From CAIUSP01 sp964594365 (lineage in GTDB: Bacteria; Actinomycetota; Thermoleophilia; Solirubrobacterales; 70-9), in NCBI GenBank assembly GCA_964594365.1, contig CAZQMB010000001.1, positions 1-64,000 on the forward strand: a DNA stretch of 64,000 nucleotides, in the 5' to 3' direction. Shown here piece after piece: positions 51,106 to 58,858 of this stretch. The first letter of the stretch is position 1, and every line of letters starts with the position of its first letter. The translations under genes and the position numbers were made by a program. Under the pieces are notes generated by a model. It made no database searches. It was not told the origin of the DNA and saw nothing but the letters and a program-made list of their open reading frames with translations.

Positions 51106-51507
51106 CCCGTTGCCGCTCCCGGCACGCCTCGCGCGTTCGTGTTCACGCATGGCCTCGTACGAGATCTCCGACTCGAATCCACGCCTCGCCAAGGCGCCCA
51201 GCGCCTTCCTTCGGTCCTCCGGTTCTTCCACAGCCAGATCTCTCGACGTCAGGAACTCGAGGGCCCTCTCCAACTGGTCCTCACGGCTCTCTGCGGCCAG
51301 CGCCGGCTCGATCAGATCGTCGGAGAGACCGCGTTCCCTCAAGGCTTTACGGATCCGCTCGGGCCCCCAGCCCGCCAGCTCGCGCTTGTCTTCTGCGTAC
51401 CGGACCGCAAAGCGCTCGTCATCCAGCGCTCCGTCCTCGTGAAGCTGGCCGATGACCTCGGCGAGCGCGTCCTCATCGACCCCCTTTTCACGAAGGAGCC
51501 CCTCCAT
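51103..51507 (-). CDS. recX: RecA regulator RecX (start uncertain)
   Basis: Binds RecA filaments and limits their growth. From ATG 51507 the protein has 134 residues and shows the RecX repeats: LHEDGALDDERFAVRYAEDKR, GPERIRKALRERGLSDDLIE, and RRKALGALARRGFESEISYEAM. The frame is open back to the recA stop, and the 29 codons between (DAIGIALRALSSHERTVSEM) match the usual RecX N-terminus. In that stretch there is no ATG, GTG or TTG. Either the short ATG form is used, initiation occurs on a rare codon, or a RecA-RecX fusion arises by TGA readthrough. Confidence 0.85.
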   Translation of the reverse strand: MEGLLREKGVDEDALAEVIGQLHEDGALDDERFAVRYAEDKRELAGWGPERIRKALRERGLSDDLIEPALAAESREDQLERALEFLTSRDLAVEEPEDRRKALGALARRGFESEISYEAMREHERARRAGSGNG

Positions 51508-51594
51508 CTCGGAAACCGTGCGTTCGTGAGAGGAGAGCGCCCGGAGCGCGATGCCTATGGCGTCAGGCTTGTCGGGATCGAGAGCCGAGACGGA

Positions 51595-52782
51595 TCAAGC
51601 AGCCTTCTTCTCTGACGCCTTGCGGGCAGCCGCCGGCTGCTTCGCCGAGGCCTTGGCCTCCGGCTCCTCTGCCGCTTCGGCCTTCGGCTTGTCCGTGACG
51701 GCTTTCGGCCCGTTGCCCGATGCCTCTGCTTTCTCTTCGTCGGCCTTGGCAACGGCTTCACGAACCTTGGTCTCTATCTCGTCCGCCACTTCAGGGCTGT
51801 TGCGCAGGAACTGCTTACTGTTGTTCCGCCCTTGGCCGAGCCTCAGGTCCCCGTAGGAGAAGAAAGAGCCCGACTTCTGGACGAGATCATGCTCGAGGCC
51901 GAGGTCGAGAATGCAGCCCTCGCGGGATATCCCCATCCCGTATTCGATGTCGAATTCGGCCTGGCGGAACGGCGGTGCAACCTTGTTCTTGACCACCTTT
52001 ACCCGGACCCGGTTGCCGACTGCCTCGGTGCCCTCCTTCAGCGTCTCGATACGCCTGACGTCGAGCCGCTGGGAGCAATAGAACTTGAGAGCCCTACCGC
52101 CCGGCTGGGTCTCGGGGGACCCGAACATCACCCCGATCTTCTCCCGGATCTGGTTCGTGAACAGACAGATCGTGTCAGAGCGATTGAGATTTCCGGCGAG
52201 CTTGCGCAGCGCCTGGGACATCAAGCGGGCCTGTAGCCCGACCTGCATCTCACCCATCTGCCCCTCGAGTTCCGCACGAGGCGTGAGCGCGGCAACCGAG
52301 TCGACCGCCACTATGTCGACCGCACCTGAACGTGTCAGGACATCGACTATCTCGAGAGCCTGCTCACCGTAGTCGGGCTGGGACACCAGGAGTTCGTCGA
52401 TATCCACACCAATGCGCTTGGCGTAGACGGGGTCCATCGCATGCTCGGCGTCGACGAAGGCGCAAACGCCCCCCTGCGCCTGAGCCTGGGCGAGGATGTG
52501 GTAGATCAAAGTGGTCTTACCCGAGGACTCGGGACCGAAGATCTCGACGATACGACCCTTGGGAACACCGCCCACACCCAGGGCGAGGTCGAGCGAGAGA
52601 GCGCCCGTGGGAACCGATTCGATCTCGACCGCACTCTTGTCCCCCAGCTTCATCAGGGAGCCTGCGCCGAATTCCCTCTCGATCTGGGTCACGGCTGCCT
52701 GCAGGGCCTGGTCGCGGGCCTTTGCGTCCTTGTCCTTGCCGGCCGCCTTCTTGGTCTTGTCGGTGTCGTTTGCCTGGGCCAT
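51595..52782 (-). CDS. recA: Recombinase RecA with extended C-terminal tail
   Basis: Strand-exchange protein and SOS coprotease. 395 residues. Walker A FGPESSGKTTLIYH, the DAEHAMDP segment, IVAVDSVAALTPRAELEG, L2-type loop NQIREKIGVMFGSPETQPGGRALKF, and REGCILDLGLEHDLVQKSG. The core ends near 340; a tail of about 55 residues rich in Ala, Lys and Glu follows, longer than the usual acidic end. The start ATG 52782 has AAGGAG upstream (minus). An N-terminal Lys/Asp-rich stretch of ~20 residues precedes the core. No LexA-type GAAC-N4-GTTC box is visible in the 219 bases upstream. Confidence 0.97.
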   Translation of the reverse strand: MAQANDTDKTKKAAGKDKDAKARDQALQAAVTQIEREFGAGSLMKLGDKSAVEIESVPTGALSLDLALGVGGVPKGRIVEIFGPESSGKTTLIYHILAQAQAQGGVCAFVDAEHAMDPVYAKRIGVDIDELLVSQPDYGEQALEIVDVLTRSGAVDIVAVDSVAALTPRAELEGQMGEMQVGLQARLMSQALRKLAGNLNRSDTICLFTNQIREKIGVMFGSPETQPGGRALKFYCSQRLDVRRIETLKEGTEAVGNRVRVKVVKNKVAPPFRQAEFDIEYGMGISREGCILDLGLEHDLVQKSGSFFSYGDLRLGQGRNNSKQFLRNSPEVADEIETKVREAVAKADEEKAEASGNGPKAVTDKPKAEAAEEPEAKASAKQPAAARKASEKKAA

Positions 52783-53001
52783 TTCGTCTTGCTCCTTCTC
52801 TTCTCGTTGCCCACCGAGGCTCCAAATCGGCCCTGACCGGTGGGTGCAGCTCTGCTCCACGGGGAGCAACTACGAGAAGGTAGTCGTGACCCCGGACGGA
52901 GCAGCCCGTTTCTGCAAGGCCAATCTACGAATGCGCGACTGACCAGACAAGCCTGGAGGACTGCGAATGAGGGACCAAACCGCGCCGAAAGGCGATCTAT
53001 C
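52783..53001 (-). promoter_or_regulatory. recA upstream region with hairpins
   Basis: A 219-base gap between recA and the epoxide hydrolase gene. Two hairpins lie in the likely leader: CCCACCG 52810-52816 with CGGTGGG 52838-52844, and TGCTCC 52853-52858 with GGAGCA 52863-52868. Their role is unknown. I see no clear -35/-10 pair and no SOS box. Confidence 0.35.
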
Positions 53002-54111
53002 TCACAGGGTCGAGAGGAACGCCAGCAGGTCCTCCGTATAGAGATCTGGCTCCTCGAAGGCCGCGAAGTGTCCTCCGCGCGGCATCTCATTCCAGGAACG
53101 CAGATCCGGCAGGACACGTTCGGTCCAGCTCCTCGGAGGAAGGAGGGGTTCGCCTCTCCAGACGGACACGGCCGCCGGGATCTCCAGACGCTCCCCTTCC
53201 CCGAGTCGCCACCGGTCCTGCCTCTCGCCCCAGTAGAGCCGCATCGAAGAAGCCACGGAACCCGGGCCCCATTGGGCGGTCAGCCAGTCACAAAGCGTCA
53301 ATGGGGTGAAGCGCGAGAAGAGATCTCCCTGGCAATCACCCCAACGCCGGTACTTCTCGAGCAGGTATGCGGCAAAGCCAGCCGGTGAGTCTTGGAGGGC
53401 TGGGGAGATGGCGTCGGGCACGGCCGACTGGAGGACCATGTGGTGTCCGCTCCGCTTCAGCCACTTCTGGGCGCTAGATGCGAACTCGATCTCCTCTTCG
53501 GTTGCAGGTGGCTGCTCGAAATCTCCGGGAGCGGGGAGCGTGGCCGGGGTGCTGACATAGAGCCCGAGTACCTCGCCCGCCGAGTCGTAGACCATCCGTG
53601 CAGCGATGATCGCTCCCCAGTCCCCTCCGGCGACGGCATAGCGCTCGAGCCCCAGCCCTTCTGTGGCGAGGCCCCGCAAGAGCCTGCTGATCTCTGGAAC
53701 GGTGGCGGGGGACCCCGGATCGTCGGAGAAAGCGAAGCCTGGAAGAGACGGAACGATGCACGGGTGTCCGGCTGCGGCGATCCGCTCAGCGGCATCGAGG
53801 TATTCCAGTGGCGAGCTGGGCCAGCCATGCAGACAGATCACCGGGATACGATCTCCGTGCATTCCCAGGGCGAAGGTGTGTACACCACCGAACGCGACCG
53901 GCTCCAGGGAGTTGAGCCTGTCCTCCGTCAGATGCCAGTCGTGTTCCTCCACCCAGAAGCCGCATACGGATTCCAGGGCCTCACGGTCACAACCCAAATT
54001 CCACCCTTCCTCACCCGTGAACAGTTCCGGCATCCGGGCGGTTGCGAGACGGTCCCTCATCGGGACGAGTACCGAGTCGGGGATCTCTATGGGCGCCGGG
54101 GTTGCCTTCAC
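53002..54111 (-). CDS. Epoxide hydrolase, microsomal (EHN) type
   Basis: 369 residues. The N-terminal EHN domain (about 5-95) has the usual W-rich look (DREALESVCGFWVEEHDWH), followed by an alpha/beta-hydrolase core: VICLHGWPSSPLEYL oxyanion loop, nucleophile Asp164 in VAGGDWGAIIAARM, and the catalytic His in RGGHFAAFEEPDL near the end. It hydrolyses epoxides to diols. The start GTG overlaps the cinA stop (GTGA), so it is translated with cinA, an unusual partner. Confidence 0.88.
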   Translation of the reverse strand: MKATPAPIEIPDSVLVPMRDRLATARMPELFTGEEGWNLGCDREALESVCGFWVEEHDWHLTEDRLNSLEPVAFGGVHTFALGMHGDRIPVICLHGWPSSPLEYLDAAERIAAAGHPCIVPSLPGFAFSDDPGSPATVPEISRLLRGLATEGLGLERYAVAGGDWGAIIAARMVYDSAGEVLGLYVSTPATLPAPGDFEQPPATEEEIEFASSAQKWLKRSGHHMVLQSAVPDAISPALQDSPAGFAAYLLEKYRRWGDCQGDLFSRFTPLTLCDWLTAQWGPGSVASSMRLYWGERQDRWRLGEGERLEIPAAVSVWRGEPLLPPRSWTERVLPDLRSWNEMPRGGHFAAFEEPDLYTEDLLAFLSTL

Positions 54112-55415
54112 CGTGGGGGCTCCTGGTCGGTGATCAGGTATCGGAGCAGGTGCAACGAGACCACCACCGTACGCAGACGTATCGAGGCTCTGTCTCCGGG
54201 GATCAACGGACCGCGGGTGAGCTTACGTCCATCGCGAGAAGCTGCACAGATCCACACGGTTCCGACCGGCTTCTCGTCACTCCCTCCGCCAGGGCCTGCG
54301 ATACCGGTCACCGCGACGGCGAAGTCCGATCCGAACCTCTCCAGAGCTCCTTCGGCCATGGACTCCGCGACACCGGCTGAAACTGCACCATCCCTCTCTA
54401 TGAGAGCAGGATCGACTCCCAGCAGGTCGACCTTCGCCTGGTTCGTATAGGAGACGACGCCGCCGAGGAAGTGGTCAGAGGCTCCGGGCCGATCCGTCAA
54501 CCGGGCAGCCAGCATGCCCCCGGTACAGGACTCCGCCACGGCAACGGTCCGGCCGGCGAGAAGGCGACTGACCACCTCGTCGGCCAACTCGCCCTCCTCG
54601 CTGAACATGAAGCCTGCGTGCCGCCTCCGAAGCCCCTCTCTGACGGCCTCGGCTGCGCTCTCGGCACCCGGTCGATAGCGAACGTCGACATAGATCTCCC
54701 CGCCCCGGAGGCAGGTCACGATCTCGAGCTCCGAGAGGTCCGTCTGGGCCTCGATCTCACGAAGACTGGCTGCGAGTTCGGACTCGGGCAAGGCGTGCAT
54801 CCGGATCGCGAGATTGCGGTACGGCTCCGCCCGCGAGAGCACCGCCGAGACAGGAGGCGAGTCGAGCGCATCCGCCCACATGCCTTGCAGCTCGCTCGGC
54901 GGGCCCGGGAGCACGACTATCACCTGATCATCTTTCCCGGGGACGACCAAGCCGGGAGCAGTGCCCACTGGTGACAGGGGCTGCGCCCCGTCCGGGACCA
55001 TCGCCTGCTTGCGGTTCGACTCCGCCAGAGCATCGGGGTCGAACTTCCAGCGCTTCGCGTAGCCAGCGAGGATCTCCGCGATCTGTGCTTCCAATTCCTC
55101 GTCCAACTGCATCTTCCGGCCGACGTGATCGGCCACCGTCTGCGCGGTGAGATCATCTGCAGTCGGCCCCAACCCGCCAGAGGTGAAAACCAGATCCAGA
55201 CCCTGGGCGGCCATGAAGTCGAGCGCCGCGCCGAGGTCCTGCGGCCGATCACCCACGCAGAGGATGGAGATCACCCTCACGCCCAGGTCGCCCAAACGCT
55301 CCGAGATCCAGGGGCCGTTCCGGTCGGTTACCTGCCCCGAGAGGACCTCGGTCCCAGTGACGATTACGCCTGCGGTCGGCTCATCGGACCGCACGGTGCT
55401 GCCGCTATCTGACAT
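54108..55415 (-). CDS. cinA: CinA, competence/damage protein and NMN amidohydrolase
   Basis: 435 residues. The N-terminal molybdopterin-binding-like domain has AGVIVTGTEVLSGQVTDRN and LVFTSGGLGPTADDLT with catalytic features for ADP-ribose pyrophosphatase; ESNRKQAMVPDGA and the proline-rich VVLPGPPSELQGM follow. The C-terminal amidase domain has AVAESCTGGMLAARLTDRPG and VTGIAGPGGGSDEKPVGTVW, which deamidates nicotinamide mononucleotide for pyridine-nucleotide recycling. cinA close to recA is a classic arrangement; here the epoxide hydrolase gene lies between. Confidence 0.95.
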   Translation of the reverse strand: MSDSGSTVRSDEPTAGVIVTGTEVLSGQVTDRNGPWISERLGDLGVRVISILCVGDRPQDLGAALDFMAAQGLDLVFTSGGLGPTADDLTAQTVADHVGRKMQLDEELEAQIAEILAGYAKRWKFDPDALAESNRKQAMVPDGAQPLSPVGTAPGLVVPGKDDQVIVVLPGPPSELQGMWADALDSPPVSAVLSRAEPYRNLAIRMHALPESELAASLREIEAQTDLSELEIVTCLRGGEIYVDVRYRPGAESAAEAVREGLRRRHAGFMFSEEGELADEVVSRLLAGRTVAVAESCTGGMLAARLTDRPGASDHFLGGVVSYTNQAKVDLLGVDPALIERDGAVSAGVAESMAEGALERFGSDFAVAVTGIAGPGGGSDEKPVGTVWICAASRDGRKLTRGPLIPGDRASIRLRTVVVSLHLLRYLITDQEPPR

Positions 55416-55464
55416 GGCTACATTCTGCCGCCTTTCACTGGCAGCAGCCCTACGGCGAGAGGTC

Positions 55465-58071
55465 TCAGTCGGCTTCGTCGGTTACAGCGGTCACGACCTG
55501 CCCGTCAACCGACTCGGTGTCGGTGGCTGCGGAATCGGGCCCAGACCCGAGGAGGGATGGAAGATCAGCGGCCCCGACGAGCACCTGCCTCGGCTTCGAG
55601 CCTTCGTAGCCGGAGATGATCCCTCGCCTCTCGAGCATGTCGATCAAGCGGCCTGCGCGGGTGTAACCGACCCTCAACCTCCGTTGGATCATCGAAACGG
55701 ATGCCGTCCCGCTCTCTACGACCACCTGCGCGGCCTGGCCGAGGAGATCGTCCTGGTCGGGGTCGAAGTCTTCATCCCCGGTTGCCTCATCATGCGACGG
55801 CTCCGGTGACTCCAACAGGGACTGTTCGAAGACCGGTTCACCCTGCTTGGACCAATGACCGGTGACCTCGGATATCTCCTCCTCGGTCACGAAGGCCCCT
55901 TGGATCCGTTGCATCTTGGAGGTACCAGCAGGCCTGAAGAGCATGTCGCCTTGGCCCAGCAGTGTCTCCGCCCCGCCTTGGTCGAGGATCACTCTCGAGT
56001 CCACCTGTGACGAGACCGAGAATGCGATCCGGGCAGGGATATTCACCTTGATCGTCCCGGTGATGATGTCGGTCGAGGGCCGCTGTGTTGCGAGCAGGAG
56101 GTGGATGCCCACCGCCCGTGACTTCTGGGCAAGGCGGATGATCGCGTCCTCGACTTCGGTCGGGGCGACCATCATCAAATCTGCGAGTTCGTCGATCACA
56201 CAGAGGATGTACGGAAGCGGCGGTTCTCCTTCCGAGCGTCGTGCATGATTGAGCTCGTCGAGGTTGCGGGCCCGGGCCTCGCTCATGACCTGGTAACGAC
56301 TCTCCATCTCGGCGATCAAGTTGTTGAGTACGTTTGCCGCGAGCCGAGGGGAGGTCACGACGGGTGTCAGGAGATGGGGGACTCGCTCGTAGTGATTCAG
56401 CTCGACCTGCTTCGGGTCGACCAACACGAGGCGGAGTTCGTTGGGCGATGCGTGCAGCAACAAGGAGGAAAGGATCGCGTTGACGCATCCTGACTTTCCG
56501 GAGCCGGTCGTACCGGCCACGAGCACGTGGGGCATCTTCTGCAGGTCGGTCCATACGGAGTGTCCGGCGATGTCCTTCCCCAGCCAAGCGACCATCGGTG
56601 ACGATCCCTTCGGGCGGCCGCCATAGATGTCGCCGAGACGCACCAAGCGGCGACGCTGATTGGGTACCTCGACCCCGACTGCCTGTTTTCCCGGAATCGG
56701 AGCGAGGATCCTGATGTCTGTCGAGGCAAGTGCATAAGCGAGGTCGTCCTTCAGTTGCGTGATCTTCCCGACCTTCGTCCCAGGCGCGAGCTGGATCTCG
56801 TAACGACTGACGTGCGGACCCGAGACGACCCCGAGCATCCTTGCCTCGATTCCGAAGTGTCCGAGCGTTTCGAGCAACGCGGTCCCGACAGCCTCGTGGT
56901 CCGCTCCGTCCGATTGCTTCTCGGGCTTGCCCTTCTCGAGCAGGTCAGCGGACGGCACGGTGTAGTCGATCTCCTCCGACTGCGTATATCCGCCCCTCCT
57001 CTCACCCTGAGGTGTGAGTCCGGGTGATTCAGACGAGCGCTCCTGCCGGCTAGATCCTGTCGCAACCTCCGCGACGACCTCACTGGATGGTTCGTCACCA
57101 TCATTCACCTCGGCAATTTCAGCCGTCGAAGCCTCTCCCTCCCCGTCTCCGCCAACCTGCTCGTCGGCGACCCGGACGCCCTCGTCGAAGTTGGCGAAGG
57201 AACCCTCCTCATCGTCGATCGCGTTGATCTCGGGCACGATCACGGTCGGCTCCTCATCGATCGGCTCGGGCGGCCCGAACAACGGGTCGGTGTCATTGGG
57301 ATTCGTGTCGACGAGGTCGGGGTCGACCGCTCTGGTGTCGCGGACAGCTGTCGCGAACTCGGAAGTCGCCTGCCTGGCGCGTGATGCGCCACGGCGAGCA
57401 ATCGAGCCGAGGTCGAGCAACGACCGGTCGAGGATGAGCAGCAGGCCCGCCAGGATCAGTCCGACCGCGAGTATGTGGGACCCGAGCCGCTGGAACAGTG
57501 TGACGGTCGCCCAGTAGAAGACCTCGCCGATGCCTCCGCCATGACGACTGAAGAACCCGGGGTCGAATAGGCCCTCCCTGACGCCCACGGGACCGAGTCC
57601 GGCCGTCTGAGCTGCGAGCGCCAGAAGGAGACCGCAGAACGCCGCTGCGAGGCCTGCAGCGGTCGAGGCCGGCGAGCGCATGACGGGCCTCAGGATGAGC
57701 ATCAAGCCGATACCGAACAGCACCAAAGGAGCGAGTACCGCCGCCGCTCCGAAGAGGAACTCGAGCACCGTATCTGCCCCGTTACCGACGGTCCCCCCGT
57801 CACGCTCGAGATAGACCACGTACCCGAGATAGATCGCAATCCCGAGACAGGCCAGACCTGCGAGGTCCGCCCTGCGCTGCCGCTTTTCCGCCGCCGCCGC
57901 AATCCGGCCCCGAGCCGGCTGTTTCTTTGCACCTTCACGCTTCGGCTTGGACCGCTTCGCGCCTGCTCCACGCTTGGCGGCAGCCGCCTTCGAGGGCTGC
58001 TTCGTCGCGCCTGGACGGGCCTTGCGCCCCCCTTGTTTGGGGGGCTTGCGTGTGAGCAGGTCTGCCAGCAT
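55465..58071 (-). CDS. ftsK: DNA translocase FtsK/SpoIIIE
   Basis: Septum-anchored motor that clears chromosome ends during division. 868 residues. Basic N-terminus (~70, Lys/Arg/Ala-rich), four transmembrane helices (about 75-225), an acidic linker (about 240-390), then the alpha/beta motor from LLETLGHFGIEARM: Walker A VAGTTGSGKSGCVN near 518, Walker B ILCVIDELADLMMV, and TQRPSTDIITGTIKVNIPAR. The C-terminal gamma winged helix (SVSMIQRRLRVGYTRAGRLIDMLERRGI) reads KOPS-type sites. GAGGA lies just before the ATG 58071. Confidence 0.96.
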   Translation of the reverse strand: MLADLLTRKPPKQGGRKARPGATKQPSKAAAAKRGAGAKRSKPKREGAKKQPARGRIAAAAEKRQRRADLAGLACLGIAIYLGYVVYLERDGGTVGNGADTVLEFLFGAAAVLAPLVLFGIGLMLILRPVMRSPASTAAGLAAAFCGLLLALAAQTAGLGPVGVREGLFDPGFFSRHGGGIGEVFYWATVTLFQRLGSHILAVGLILAGLLLILDRSLLDLGSIARRGASRARQATSEFATAVRDTRAVDPDLVDTNPNDTDPLFGPPEPIDEEPTVIVPEINAIDDEEGSFANFDEGVRVADEQVGGDGEGEASTAEIAEVNDGDEPSSEVVAEVATGSSRQERSSESPGLTPQGERRGGYTQSEEIDYTVPSADLLEKGKPEKQSDGADHEAVGTALLETLGHFGIEARMLGVVSGPHVSRYEIQLAPGTKVGKITQLKDDLAYALASTDIRILAPIPGKQAVGVEVPNQRRRLVRLGDIYGGRPKGSSPMVAWLGKDIAGHSVWTDLQKMPHVLVAGTTGSGKSGCVNAILSSLLLHASPNELRLVLVDPKQVELNHYERVPHLLTPVVTSPRLAANVLNNLIAEMESRYQVMSEARARNLDELNHARRSEGEPPLPYILCVIDELADLMMVAPTEVEDAIIRLAQKSRAVGIHLLLATQRPSTDIITGTIKVNIPARIAFSVSSQVDSRVILDQGGAETLLGQGDMLFRPAGTSKMQRIQGAFVTEEEISEVTGHWSKQGEPVFEQSLLESPEPSHDEATGDEDFDPDQDDLLGQAAQVVVESGTASVSMIQRRLRVGYTRAGRLIDMLERRGIISGYEGSKPRQVLVGAADLPSLLGSGPDSAATDTESVDGQVVTAVTDEAD

Positions 58072-58154
58072 TCCTCACGGTTTCGGCAACTCTTGCCCGT
58101 TCCCTGCGCCTAAAGGTTCGGTCAAGAAAGACGTACCGGAGCCGGAGTCGGGAC

Positions 58155-58160
58155 TACCCT
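58155..58160 (+). promoter_or_regulatory. -10 hexamer TACCCT of the response regulator gene, leaderless type
   Basis: TACCCT ends eight bases before GTG 58169. Confidence 0.5.
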
Positions 58161-58168
58161 TCCCCCAC

Positions 58169-58858
58169 GTGTCCGATCCCGAAGCAAGCGCGAGGATCCT
58201 CGTGGTCGAGGACGACGAGGCCATCGCAGATGTCGTCCGCCGATCCCTCCGTGTCGAGGGACATGAAGTCCGTTCGGCGATGGACGGAGTCGAGGCTCTG
58301 GAACTGGCGGAGGAGTTCACTCCAGACCTGATCGTGCTGGATCTCGGCCTTCCACGACTCGACGGGACCGAGGTCCTGAAGCGCATCAGAGCAGAGAGCG
58401 ACGTGCCGATACTCGTCCTCACAGCCAGGGTCGATATCAGCGATCGGGTTCAAGGTCTCGACTCGGGGGCCGACGACTACCTGCCGAAACCGTTCGAGAG
58501 AGAAGAACTGATGGCTCGGGTTCGCGCCCTGCTGCGCCGGAGGCCCCCACGGGGACAAGCGAAGCTCGTCGTAGGTGATCTGACCTGCAACCCGGACACG
58601 CGCGAGGTCTTCCGGGGCACCAGGGAGGTCGAGCTGACCAGCAGGGAATTCGAGCTCCTGGAATACCTGCTGAGGAATCAGAAACTGGTGGTATCCCGTC
58701 AACAACTCCTCGAAGATGTCTGGGGATACGACCCATTGGACGAGACGAACACGGTCGACGTCTTCATCTCCAACCTCAGGCGGAAGCTGGAAGCGGGCGG
58801 TGAGGACCGGATCCTCTTCACCAAACGCGGTGCCGGTTACCTGATCAAGGGCTCCTGA
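58169..58858 (+). CDS. OmpR/PhoB-type response regulator
   Basis: 229 residues. Receiver domain 1-120 with acidic pair VVEDDEA, phosphoacceptor Asp58 in IVLDLGLPRLDG, Thr85 (LTAR) and Lys107 (LPKPF). The C-terminal winged-helix DNA-binding domain has VELTSREFELLEYLLRNQ, VVSRQQLLEDVWGY, and NTVDVFISNLRRKL, then TKRGAGYLI. GTG 58169 is the start, supported by the TACCCT hexamer. The histidine kinase gene follows with TGATG overlap. Divergent from ftsK; the signal sensed is unknown. Confidence 0.94.
   Translation: MSDPEASARILVVEDDEAIADVVRRSLRVEGHEVRSAMDGVEALELAEEFTPDLIVLDLGLPRLDGTEVLKRIRAESDVPILVLTARVDISDRVQGLDSGADDYLPKPFEREELMARVRALLRRRPPRGQAKLVVGDLTCNPDTREVFRGTREVELTSREFELLEYLLRNQKLVVSRQQLLEDVWGYDPLDETNTVDVFISNLRRKLEAGGEDRILFTKRGAGYLIKGS

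Noticed and set aside
52783..53001. SOS (LexA) box upstream of recA
   Set aside because: No GAAC-N4-GTTC or close variant was found by eye in the 219-base gap.
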